Assembly (NCBI GenBank): GCA_956465555.1
Contig: OY101130.1
Coordinates: 1,217,403 to 1,281,402, forward strand
From: Nitzschia sp. pyKryTriq1
Taxonomy: Eukaryota > Bacillariophyta > Bacillariophyceae > Bacillariales > Bacillariaceae
Direction: 5' to 3'
Length of the DNA stretch: 64,000 nucleotides
Shown here: positions 9,903 to 20,428 of the stretch, in pieces
Layout of the letters: the number at the start of each line of letters is the position of its first letter
How positions within the stretch are numbered: the first letter of the stretch is position 1
Notes under the pieces: model-generated
Told to the model about the DNA's origin: nothing
Database searches by the model: none
The model's input: only the letters and a program-made list of their open reading frames with translations
Position numbers and translations under genes: made by a program

Positions 9903-11402
9903 CTAGAATATTTGTGGAATGGCATCATCGTCGTCGTCGTCGTCATCCTCATCATCATCCTCAACGTGACCCGGCACGGCGGCTGCCGATAGTAGTCGTG
10001 ACAGAGACGCCAGTCCTTGCAGTAATCGTGGATCGTTCAATTCACCTCCGGGTACACCTGCCGCCTTGGCAGAGGGAGTATGTGCCTTCATGAATTGTTT
10101 TCGTTCATATTCGGCGGCATCTTGTCCCGTCCGCTTGACCTTGGTCTGGGCTACCACCAAATCCCGCTTACTCATCGGACGTAGCTTTGGCAATGGTTGT
10201 GGTGATGGTTTCTCTTCTACTTTCTTTTCCTCCTTCTTCTTCATGCCATCTTGGTTGGGTTTGGGTTTGGGTTTGGTCATGACGGCAGTACGAGAATGTT
10301 CCTTCATGACTTCCCGTACCGATTCCAATGCGGCACATTGACATAATTCTTTCAAATCACTTCCGGAATATCCCTTGAGATTTTTGGCCAAGTCTGGCAA
10401 GTATTGTTGGGCCGACATATCGAGTGGATGATGTGCCAGCGTCAATTGTAAAATTTGCAATCGTCCTTGGGCCGTGGGCAATTCAATCCGAAACAGACGG
10501 GGCAAGCGTCGTAAAATTGCACTATCGACTTGATTGGGACGATTCGTCGCACCCAATACCAATACGGGTTGGACGTCTTGTCGGGTCGAAATCCCATCCC
10601 ACAAGGTCAAGAATTCGGCCTTGATGGCATTGCCAGCCGAATTTTCACTTCCATCGCGGGGATTGAGAAAGGTATCGAGTTCATCGACAAAGATAATGGA
10701 GGGTGCCAATTTTCTCGCGAGAGAAAAAATGGCATCAATCAATTTGTTGCTCTCGCCAAACCATTTGCTCATGATTTTGGATAATTTGACCGCAATAAAC
10801 GTCGCATTGGCTTCCTTGGCAATCGCCTTGGCGAGCATGGTTTTGCCCGTTCCGGGAGGACCGTACAATAAAATGCCACCGGGTGCTTGGAGGAGCGGCG
10901 AGGTGGCAAACAAATCGGGACGTTGCAGGGGCAGGACGGCCAATTCCCACAATTCTTGTTTCATGTCATCAATGCCGCCAATATCTCCAAAATGAATCGG
11001 AATATCTTGTGGATCAATCACATCTTGGGCAATTTGACGTTCATAATTCGTCAATGCCAAGGTGGAGGAATCAATCGGATCGCCACGTTGTTCCAGTAGA
11101 TACGCCAGACGTTTTTCGGCAGCCGAAAGCGCGGCTTGATTCTCTTCGTCGGGTCCATTGGCCGAATTAATGCCCTTGATGAGTTTGGTAATGAGAATAC
11201 TGGCAATGTACGAAGTCACGCAGACGGCACCCAGTTCCAAGAACAAACCGACTAGAGCGACCATGAAATCATTGCCACTGCTGCTGCCGTCACCGCCTGC
11301 TGTTCCTCCTCCTGCTCCTACTTTGGACTTGTCTTTGTTTTTTCCTCCGACAGACGAGAAGGATTTCCACCAACCCGAGGACGAAGAGGACTCGACCGAC
11401 AT
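9903..11402 (-). CDS. ATAD1/Msp1-like AAA ATPase
   Basis: Single exon, 499 residues. After a Ser/Gly-rich start, one hydrophobic segment (about residues 45-75, VALVGLFLELGAVCV...) anchors the protein. The AAA module follows: Walker A GPPGTGKT, pore-loop KWFGES, Walker B SIIFVDELD, then a sensor region with ATNRPNQVDSAILRRLPRLF that is characteristic of ATAD1/Msp1 ('AILRR'). This family sits in the outer mitochondrial or peroxisomal membrane and extracts mislocalised tail-anchored proteins; that role is family knowledge. Unusual are the long Lys/Pro-rich C-terminal extension and the terminal Asp/Glu tract (about residues 475-494), which are not typical of the shorter animal and fungal members. 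It is divergent from the MATE gene across 780 bases. Confidence 0.92.
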   Translation of the reverse strand: MSVESSSSSGWWKSFSSVGGKNKDKSKVGAGGGTAGGDGSSSGNDFMVALVGLFLELGAVCVTSYIASILITKLIKGINSANGPDEENQAALSAAEKRLAYLLEQRGDPIDSSTLALTNYERQIAQDVIDPQDIPIHFGDIGGIDDMKQELWELAVLPLQRPDLFATSPLLQAPGGILLYGPPGTGKTMLAKAIAKEANATFIAVKLSKIMSKWFGESNKLIDAIFSLARKLAPSIIFVDELDTFLNPRDGSENSAGNAIKAEFLTLWDGISTRQDVQPVLVLGATNRPNQVDSAILRRLPRLFRIELPTAQGRLQILQLTLAHHPLDMSAQQYLPDLAKNLKGYSGSDLKELCQCAALESVREVMKEHSRTAVMTKPKPKPNQDGMKKKEEKKVEEKPSPQPLPKLRPMSKRDLVVAQTKVKRTGQDAAEYERKQFMKAHTPSAKAAGVPGGELNDPRLLQGLASLSRLLSAAAVPGHVEDDDEDDDDDDDDAIPQIF

Positions 11403-12182
11403 TATTACGTATGGTCGGCGGTTGATACTATATGTACGTAGACTACTCGGTAGCTTGTTGTAGCAGTAGTAGAGGAGGACACTACCGGTACGGTACGGTA
11501 TAGTGGTAAAATGAGATATATGAGACGGGAAAGCTGAAAAATATAAGAAGTCAAGTCAAGTCGATTTTATGATGGTACCGATAACCTAATTTTTCTCCAA
11601 CAACTATATTTTGGTGTGACGCAACGCGAGGGATGCGATGGTATGGTGAGGAGGAAGAATGAAAAGGAATGAATGAATATTTTAATATGAGAATCAAGGA
11701 AAAAAGGTGCGGTGGGGAAGGATCGACGCGCGCTCGGCCAGCGAATGCGACGACGACAAAAAGCGCAGCGCGAAAAAAGTGAAGATCGCTGAAAACGGGG
11801 TAAATAAGTACGTCATTCATCCGATCTTCTCCGCTCTCTTCGTTCGCCGGTATTGCAGTATTTACAGCACAGTAGCTGCAATAATCCAAATCAAAAGAAG
11901 CCAAAAAGCCCGCATAGTCTATTCCACCGAACTGACACATCAATCAAACATCAAACTATCGGTACCGGGTACGCACCAACCGCCCCCACCAGGCGGCATT
12001 ATTACTGCCGACATTGGTTTGCCGGTCGGCCCTTATATTGCTATCTACTAGCTATTTGTCTGTCGAAAGTAGACTCTAGTAGAGTAGTGAGTGCTGTCAA
12101 GGTATTCCCGCTTTGACTTTCCATCGATATATATACCGGACCGGTACTGTACGTATCAGCAGAAAAGCTCGACGATAATATC
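11403..12182. other. Divergent promoter region ATAD1/MATE
   Basis: About 780 bases with no supported gene. It has AGT runs at 11460-11475, ACCGGTACGGTACGGTA at 11485-11500, GGTACCGGGTACG near 11960, and paired CCGG elements near 12135. Confidence 0.6.
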
Positions 12183-14321
12183 ATGATGACGTCTTTCAAA
12201 CAACCACCACAACAACAACCACAACAACCACATCCTAATGTCGCATCATCATCGTCGCCATCATTATCATTATCGTCGTTGTCGACCAATGCGAGACATT
12301 ATGATCGCTCGAGGAGGCCGCTAATGATGATGGCGGCCAGGATATCTGTCTGTTTCCTCCTGCTCTGTTGTATCGTTGTCGATCGACCGATGGGTGTGAG
12401 CGCCTTTTCTACATCAAGATCGGGATCGGGATCCGGATCTGGATTTGGATCTGGATCTGGATCGTGGTTGCCGCCACCATCTCTACAAGCATCTCGTTCT
12501 CCATCATTCTCGCCTTTTTTCTCCCCATCATTCACCTATTCATCTGCTGGTACTACTACTCGTACCACCACATCTACGCAACAACATGCTTCTGTCGGTC
12601 AAGACAACGACGAGCTTGATGTTGTGGAAGAGAAACGAACCGTCAATGGAGCTGCAGGATCGCCATATGTGGGTACCAAACGAAAACGGTTTCGACAAGC
12701 CTTGCCCCAAATCTTCAACCCCAACGATGACGGAGAGCTGGACAAGCTCGTCCTTCGTACCGCCATTCCAAGTATGATCAATTTAGGAGTCGTTCCAATT
12801 GTCAATAGTGTCGATACCTTTTGGGTCGGCCGATTGGGTTTGGCGCTTGCCTTGGCGGGACAGTCGGCCGCGAATCAAGCCAGCTTTACCGTCTTTTTCA
12901 TGATTGCCTTTTTGCCCAACATTACGGCACCCCTCGTGGCGCGTGCCGTCGCATCGGGAAATACCGAAGATGCCCAAGATCGGGTCTGCGAGTCGTTGTA
13001 TTTGTGCAATCTTTTGGGAATGTTGGGAACGGCCCTTTTGGTCCTCTTTCCCCGTCAAGTCTTGTCGACCTTGGTCCTCGAACCGACCGCACCGGCCATG
13101 GAATTTGCCGCACCGTACCTGCGTCTTCGAGCCTTGGGAATGGTCCCCTCTCTCATGTCGGCGACGGGATCGGCCGCCTATCGGGGCATGCTCAATACCA
13201 TCACTCCCCTCAAAGTTAGTTTGGCGACCAATGCGATCAATTTAGTCATGGATCCACTCTTGATGTTTACCGCCAAGACGGGATTTGTCGGTGCCGCCAT
13301 TGCGACCGCCATTGCCGAAGCGGTGGGTGGATTGACCTATTTACGACTCTTGTTTCGACGACGACTGGTACGATGGTCCAAGGTATTAAAACCTCCCCCG
13401 CTTCGTGCCATTTTGCCACTCTTACAAGGTGGTGCGGCCATGTTGTTTCGACAAATGGCAATCAATATTGGATTCTTGGTCGCAACCCGTCGGGCTCAAA
13501 TTATGGATCCGTCTGGTGTCTCGGGAGGTAAGTCAGGAGCTTGTCTCTCTCTATCTCTCTCTCTCTGTCGATCATTTCCATCGGCCAACTGACTCGTTGT
13601 TTTCCGTTGCTATTCCTCTTTGTACTTGATTGTTGCATCATTATCAGCCGCCTACGGAATTACCATGCAAATCTATTCGGTCGGGATCATCATGCTCGTC
13701 GCCATGCAAAATTGTGCGGCGGCTCTGGTACCTTCGAGTTTGGCCAAGGATGGGACCGATGCCGCCCGTCAAACGGCCGATCGACTCTTTACGTGGAGTT
13801 CCTTGGCCGGACTGGCCTTGGGATTGACACAATTTACGCTCCTGCCGCTATTGGTCCCCGTCTTTTCCACACTCCCCGAAGTCCAACAGGCCGTCAAGAT
13901 CCCGTCCTTGATTGCCTCTTTGATCCATGTCGTCAATGGACCCATTCTAGCCGGGGAAGGCGTGATGATTGGTACGGGTTGCTACAAGGACCTGGCCTTG
14001 ATTACCTTTGCCTGGATTGGGGGTATGGTCGCGTGTTTATCCTCGCCTTTGGGACAACGATTGGATGGAATCATGTGGAGTATTCTCTTGTCCAGTCTTC
14101 TCCAACAAGCTGGAGTCATTACTCATTATCTCAAGATTGGTCCCTTGGCGATTATAAAGAAGAAGAAGAAGAAGAACAAAGTCAATGCGGCTACTACTAA
14201 TGCTGCTGCTGCTTCTACCAGCAATAGTAGTAGTAGTAGTAGTACTTCTACTGGTGCGACGAATGAAGAGGTGGACGAGTCGACGTCGTCGTCGTCGTCG
14301 GATGGGAATACGGTAGACTAA
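12183..14321 (+). CDS. MATE-family transporter, probable plastid envelope
   Basis: Exon 1 is 12183-13527 and exon 2 is 13648-14321. A 120-nt phase-1 GT-AG intron joins ...DPSGVSG to AYGITMQ..., giving 672 residues. The start is uncertain: 12183 gives a Gln-rich leader, while the ATG at 12324 sits just before a hydrophobic signal segment (ISVCFLLLCCIVV) and a VSAF-S motif, the ASAF-type junction of diatom plastid precursors. A GSGS linker encoded by a GGATCN hexamer repeat follows. The core carries about 12 hydrophobic segments with MATE/DinF-like sequence (LVLRTAIPSMINLGVVPIVN...DTFWVGRLG; a repeated half begins in exon 2). MATE proteins export organic solutes by H+ or Na+ antiport. The substrate is unknown. 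Plastid location is inferred from the presequence. Confidence 0.9.
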
Positions 14322-14497
14322 TTTTACTCAAGAGTTATTTAGTTAGTATCGGAGTTTGCGATTCGTCTCGTCTCTTGACAATAATACTACGTATTGTCTC
14401 TTATCATTTTGTTTTTAGTTATTATGCACAGTCGCTTGCTCAACATCAAGTCTTAGCTCTACCACCACTAGAGTAGCTACTACTACTACTACTAGAG
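14322..14497. other. Short convergent intergenic stretch
   Basis: Contains a CTACTACTACTACTAGAGCTAG repeat-like block at 14475-14500. Nothing else is seen. Confidence 0.6.
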
Positions 14498-17400
14498 CTA
14501 GACGACTCCTGGGAGCGGATAGTGTTGAGGCCCGCTCAAGAGCTCGTTGACTTCATTCAATCCCCCACGCGGAACATCTGCTTGCGCTTGGCGACTGTAA
14601 ATCTCCCCATAATTCCCTACGGCACCGACAGCGTCAATTAGCATGTTGGAATAGATGGAACCAAAGAGCGTCACTTCCGGCATGAGCGACGCCGCATTGG
14701 ATTGATCGATGCCCTCTTCTTCCGCGTAAAAGATTCCCGCCACGATCCAGTAGACGAATTTCGACCACTGGGGATCATCCTGTCGTGTCACCAAAGCGAG
14801 TGGATCTTTGCTGTAACGACTGCTCCCAGTTTGGTACGATCCATCGTATCCGGCCAATCGAATGCTTGTCAACGAGACATCGACCACACCCTATCATGCA
14901 ATAATATAACGTGATGCGTTTTTAAAAAAGAAAAAGACATTTTTGTAAGAACAGATGCAATGCGATAGAAGTAAGAAAGAAAGGCCAATATATAAATATG
15001 TAGAGCAGCAAACGTACCCCAGCAATAACATTGCATTCTCCCGTAACCAATCCTTCCACCATGAACTCTCCCGACTGTCGAGGAATAATGAATCGTTCTG
15101 GGAAAAGAGTCTTGAGCCGAGTTTCAAAAGTCGTTCCTTCATTGACGCAAATCAACAGATCCTGGCAAGATACGGACGTGATATCCAATCGATCGGCACA
15201 TCCAGCAAAGGGCGGAATACCTAGTAGAAGTAGTAGTTGAGAGAGCAATAATCAAAATAGAGAAAGAAAGATAGATAGATAGAAAGATAGCAGGCGATGG
15301 TGAGTGAAAGACAAGCATGAAATCCCAACCGCTTGGTCGTCCCTCGCTGCTCCCTCCTGCAATAACAACACCACTAGTAGCAGCAGCAACAGGAGTAACA
15401 ACAACTCACCACCAAACAAGAGACCGTCGTAGAAATTCGGTTGCGAAAAGCTAAATCCCACACCTGTCTCTGGTTCGTTGATATCCCGAGACATTGTAAC
15501 GGTAGTCAACCTTGACAAGACATCCACGGTTCCATTTTGAAGTGCCTGGAAGCGTTCGGATGCCGCAAGATCGGTATAGACGATCGAAGTCTCATTCAAA
15601 CCCATGGCGGCACTGATTGCTTTGCAAAAGTCGACATCAAACCCATCCCAGGTCTGGGTCGTAGTATCGAATTGCGCAAAAATGACGCGACGCGATATCC
15701 CGCATTTGAGAAATCCTCGGGTCCGGATCTCCTCCAACATGCCTCCTGCGCCGTCGTTTCCCACTTCCCTGCTGCCATTTCCAAACGGATACGAATAGAT
15801 CAAACCCGAGTCTCCTCCATTGATACGATCGGGAATGGGTCGGGGAAGGAGGGCTTCCAACGTTCGTCGATACATTTCTCCATAATTTCCCACTTGTAGA
15901 ACGGCATTACGAAAGGCCAAGGCGAATGGACTGGTTTCCCCAAACACGGTCGTCGGTCCGATAATATTAGCCGTTTGTTGCGTAATGGATTCATCTTCGG
16001 CTGCCAATAGCGCTTGTAGGACCCAATTGACAAAGTCACTCCATTCGGGATCATCATCCCGTGTCACCAAACACAGTGGTTCTTTGGAATGAACTTTTGT
16101 CCCATATGCATAATCTCCGACATATCCCCGTTGTCGTACAATACTTTCGGCAATATCAAATTGTTCTCCGGCAATGACATTACATAATCCTTGAATGAAA
16201 TTGGTATACAAGAATTCGCTACCAACGACCGATAAAATTTGAGCATTGGGCATTTTGGCCAATATTTCATCGACATGAGTCGTCCCATCCAAGGCACAAA
16301 TTTTGGTATCTTGACAAAGTCCATCGTCCGTGGATACGGTAAAGTTATCGGCACATTCGACATGAAAGGGATCGCCGGCAAATTGAAGTCCGTCTAATCA
16401 TAACAAAAATATAGAAATAATAAAAATGATCGTCATCATCAAGAGGGCAACGCAAAAATAGAGAGTGTGAGTCGAGATATCATCCTGCTCTGTATCCGAG
16501 CATGCATGCACCGATCCAAAGAATGACGGCCCAATCCAATCAGATCCCAATCGGAATCGAATCCACCGAGACTGTGCGTTGACTGTACGTTATTGTACAT
16601 TTACTGTACTTTTTACTTACTGTAAAGATAGGGGACACTAAAGGAAAAGGATGTTCCCGTCGTAGCTTCCTTGACATGACGTTCCATGGTATGAGTGGTA
16701 GTCCGACTGAGAACATCAAAGTTTCCATCGGCCAATTGTTGGAATCGATCAAAGGCAGTCACCAAGACGAATTCGACACGATTATAAATACTATCTTCTT
16801 CTTCTCCTCCTTCGCCTTGTCCAAAGATTGCACCAGCAATCGCATAACACTGATACGCAAGGAAGGAAGGAAGGAAGGAAGGGATGAGTGAGTGAATGAG
16901 AACAAAATTCATCAAACGTACGTTATTTAGTCCTAGTCATACTAATCATTGACATTTGTATATATTGCAGTATACAGTACAGTACGTACCATTTCCACAT
17001 CAAAGCCTTCCCGAATACCCGTCTCGAAATTGAGTTCGGAAAATCCTGGTTGCGAATCCGACACTCCGCACAACAAATATCCACGTTGATAGACCCGTCC
17101 CAAGACCGTTTTGGGTGCCGGGGTTGGTTCTTGTTCGATCGGTGGTCCGGTCGGTGCATCCGTGGCGGGTCGAGGAGGCAACGTCGGAATGGTAGGCACG
17201 GTCGGAGCCGGGTTGGGTGCCAAATTACTGCTGCTGCTGCTGCTCGAACCGTCATCGCCCAACGTCATAATGACTGCGACAATCAATCCAATCAAGAGAA
17301 GAATCACAAAGACTCCGACCGCAATCAGACATTTGAGTGGCAACCCGCGGGGCTCCTCGGGTGAAGAAGGCTGCTGTTGCTGTTGAAGCTGCTGTTGTTG

Positions 17401-17670
17401 TTGCTGCGAATAGGATGAGCCCATCATCATGCCTTTGTTGTTGTTGCTGTTATTACTTCCTCCTCGTTGAGGCATGACAAAGGGCGGCTTGATACTGGTA
17501 AAGCCAGGATCATCATCATTATTGAGATCCTCCATCCCCTCGAGTTCATCGCCGAGTCCACCAAATGCACCGCTGCTATGATCGCCCATTTGTTCCACCT
17601 CACTTTCCGCTTGCGGAGCATTGAGACGAAAGCCAGGGGCAGGTCGATTACTACTACTACTGCTGGGCAT
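14498..17670 (-). CDS. Membrane-anchored protein with two AapJ-like amino-acid-binding domains (five exons)
   Basis: Exons 17670-16990, 16849-16621, 16393-15410, 15220-15018 and 14890-14498 join in frame at GT-AG sites, with intron phases 0, 1, 1, 0, to 829 residues. The first ~120 residues are a Gln/Asn-rich cytoplasmic-type region, followed by one membrane segment (CLIAVGVFVILLLIGLIVAVIM), a Pro-rich stalk, then two solute-binding domains of the SBP family 3. Both resemble bacterial AapJ general amino-acid-binding proteins: RGYLLCGVS / RGFLKCGIS, GFDVEMCYAIA / GFDVDFCKAIS, FDVLSRTTTHTMER / VDVLSRLTTVTMSR, EPLCLVTRDDDPEWSDFV / DPLALVTRQDDPQWSKFV, and VGNYGE in each. No channel or ABC permease segments lie between the halves, so binding, sensing or capture at a membrane surface fits better than transport. 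The ligand and topology are inferred. Confidence 0.9.
16859..16881 (-). repeat. (CTTC)n tract serving as polypyrimidine tract
   Basis: On the coding strand a (TTCC)n tetranucleotide run ends about 10 bases before the acceptor AG of exon 2 of the two-domain solute-binding gene. Confidence 0.8.
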
Positions 17671-18585
17671 GATGATGATGATGATGATGATGTTTGTAGA
17701 CGCTGCTTACGATGATGATGATGATGATGATGATGATTCGCTTACGATGATGATGATGCCAAATGAGCTATGCAAATGGAATGATCGGATATAATATAAT
17801 ATAATAGGATCAGAGAGGTGGAAAATGAAAATGGGTTTTGTTTATGATGATTGTCATCGCGTCAAGAGAGATTCTCTACTACACTACTCTAGATTAGAGT
17901 AGCTAGTGGAGAGCACTCTAAAGAGAGCCTTTCCATTCTTCGGTATTATTTTACTTCTTTACACACTGTATTAGGTGCTGCGCGCTCGCGGTCGGTGTCT
18001 CGGTCATTCTTCTTCTCGTCGATAATCATTATCATTGCATGCGAGATGATCATCATCTATGTATCTTTGGTGAAAACAATAAATAGCACAGTAGACTAAT
18101 GACCGCAATCGTTCGAAACCAGTAATTATTATCCCGCCCCCGCCCGTAACTACTACTTGTTCGATACACATAGAGAGGTGGTTGCAAAAGTCTACACAGT
18201 ACAGTACTAACCCAGTTCTGGGTTCGATCAATAGGATTCAATGCTTGGTTTGATCAATTGGACTTGAATGTTGGGTTCGAAGGCTATAATAATAATATGC
18301 TCATAGGGGATACTGTATCCCCAACTCTAGCCCCCAAAACGGCCGTTCTTCGCGAGATACGATATATCGAGACTACTTTAGTACATGGTGCTAGAATGTC
18401 ATGTCGCGTCTTGTTCTAGCTATCCATTCATCGAACTCCTTTCCGTTCCGCCCTTTTCTCCTGCAATTTTAGTACGCTACTACCGCAGCATCAGAGGCGC
18501 AGAATCGGCAGGATTGGCAGGATGTCCCCGATATTATTTATATAGTAGGCAGAATTCTCTTAAGACAAAACTTCAGATTTAATTA
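17671..18585. other. Intergenic, ATG-repeat and TAG-repeat DNA
   Basis: (ATG)n tracts at 17670-17760, a CTACTCTAGATTAGAGTAG palindromic block near 17880-17900, and otherwise no gene. It probably includes the promoter of the solute-binding gene. Confidence 0.6.
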
Positions 18586-18765
18586 AGGTACTTTTTCTCT
18601 GCCAAATTCTCCAGGGAGCTTGCAAATTCCGCCTGCAGATTTTCTCTGGCGAATGCTCCTGGCGATCCCTCACTGAGGTACTTTTTCTCTGCCAAATTCT
18701 CCAGGGAGCTTGCAAATTCCGCCTGCAGATTTTCTCTGGCGAATGCTCCTGGCTATCCCCCACTA
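18586..18765 (+). repeat. 90-bp tandem duplication
   Basis: Two adjacent copies (18586-18675, 18676-18765) begin at GGTACTTTTTCTCTGCC. They are nearly identical, diverging mainly in the last ~15 bases. Confidence 0.95.
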
Positions 18766-18920
18766 TCGTATTTTTGGCCTCCCGCTACTCCATAGAAATC
18801 TCCAAGACCCCTGCAGAATTCACCAGTACATCAGTCAAATCTCGCCAACAATATCATTTCTTCTTCCACCATAAAAATAATCAGGCCACACACCCCCACA
18901 CACTCACCGTTGCACCCTCA

Positions 18921-19121
18921 CTCAACACTCTACAATCTACAGTACCGGTACACTACACGCCCCAATGCTGTTCCGCCCCTCACCCCGCCGTTTCAACACA
19001 CCTGCGTAATAACGGTACTCCCTCAACACTCTACAATCTACAGTATCGGTACACTACACGCCCCAATGCTGTTCCGCCCCTCACCCCGCCGTTGCAACAC
19101 ACCTGCGTAATAACGGTACTG
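18921..19121 (+). repeat. 101-bp tandem duplication
   Basis: Copies start at 18921 and 19022 (CTCAACACTCTACAATCTAC) and differ at a few bases only (TACCGG versus TATCGG, GTTTCA versus GTTGCA). Confidence 0.95.
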
Positions 19122-19255
19122 TTCTTTAACTTACCGATAACGGCCAATCTTCCCGATTCAAACTCTCCCAGGCTTCTCGACCGGAAACTAATATTTCTTA
19201 CAGTCGTTTTTAAATCTACCCCCCATTTTCCCCTCTGCTTCCTTTCATCAAAACC

Positions 19256-19800
19256 ATGCCCCTGCCAGTTACCATCACCCAATTTGCCTCGGACGAAGAG
19301 GACCCTTCCGATGACGAGGCTTCCTTCGACGAGGATGGCCCTGTTGATCGAGAAGGTTTGCCCCAGGTTCCTATGTGTGATTTTGCCAGACACCTTCGCG
19401 CCCTCCACGCTACCCCTCCACCAAAAAAGGTAAGGGTCCGATCTCACTATCGCAAAGTTCGTTCGAAGAATACAAGCATCCCACCATAGCAATATTTATT
19501 CTGTGATCCTGGTGTGATCCCACCTTGGCTTGGTTTGGACAGGCCGTTACACAAACCAGAATAATAATACACCACCTTGTGCGTGCGCTACCACAAGTAC
19601 CCATAATAACATTATTCATTCTCTCTTCTTCCGAACTTGTCATCACTTGGACTTTTGTCTTTTGTTCTTTGTTCCCGCCAGTATCGAGTTCAAGAACATC
19701 CGTGGTGAGTGGTGGTACGATACATTATTTCTCTGTTGATTTTATATAAGCCTCAACCGCAAAGATATAACAACTGTTCGGACCAGACAGAAGTCCAAGT
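19256..19800 (+). CDS. Possible small acidic-protein gene, exon chain uncertain
   Basis: An ATG at 19256 opens 58 codons (MPLPVTITQFASDEEDPSDDE...TPPPKK) ending at a good donor (AAG|GTAAGG, exon end 19428). A later CCGCCAG|TATCGAGTTC acceptor near 19680 could add YRVQEHP before a second donor GTGAGT. A third acceptor near 19750 would end the frame at about 19800 inside the first unit of the 154-bp tandem repeat. The first exon has clear coding character (acidic, then a conserved-looking CDFARHLRALHA segment). The later exons are guesses. No family is recognised, and a pseudogene or gene fragment is equally possible. Confidence 0.3.
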
Positions 19801-20128
19801 GATTGATATCACGACCTGAAGTTCCCTCTTCTTCCGAACTTGTCATCACTTTGACTTTTGTCTCCTTCCACGATACATTATTTCTCCGTTGATTTTATAT
19901 AAGCCTCAACCGCAAAGATATAACAACTGTTCGGACCAGACAGAAACTCCACGTGATTGATATCACGACCTGAAGTTCCCTCTTCTTCCGAACTTGTCAT
20001 CACTTTGACTTTTGTCTCCTACCACGATACATTATTTCTCCGTTGATTTTATATAAGCCTCAACCGCAAAGATATAACAACTGTTCGGACCAGACAGAAA
20101 CTCCACGTGATTGATATCACGACCTGAA
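19640..20128 (+). repeat. About 154-bp tandem repeat, roughly three copies
   Basis: AAGCCTCAACCGCAAAGATA recurs at about 19748, 19901 and 20055 (period 153-154), with the linked CTTCTTCCGAACTTGTCATCAC segment near 19625, 19828 and 19983. The unit contains a pyrimidine-rich stretch followed by TATATAAG. Confidence 0.92.
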
Positions 20129-20428
20129 CGCGAAGGCGAGATCGGCCGAAATGACACGTCATTATTCGGGACATACAAAATAAGGTTGATACCAAACGGT
20201 ACTGGTACTTTACGACAACCGGAACAACGCGAAGGCGAAGTTAGCTAGGAATACAGTAGTAGACGTCGGGGAATTTCGATCGGTCAATCACATAACGGTA
20301 TAAGGTATAATATTATTATACCATCGATCGTTCCAAATTCCGAAAACCAAAGAGCTTCACATTCTAACCAAACTACATTATTTCAACATATTGATGTACA
20401 TCAGATTGTTTTACACAATCATATCGTC
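20129..20428. other. Presumed kinase promoter region
   Basis: About 300 bases holding GCGAAGGCGA twice (near 20128 and 20229) and an AT-rich stretch near 20297-20320. No gene. Confidence 0.5.

Noticed and set aside
18774-19433. A 219-codon + frame across the 101-bp duplication
   Set aside because: It contains the duplicated non-coding unit twice and has no protein-like conservation; the smaller acidic frame at 19256 is more plausible.
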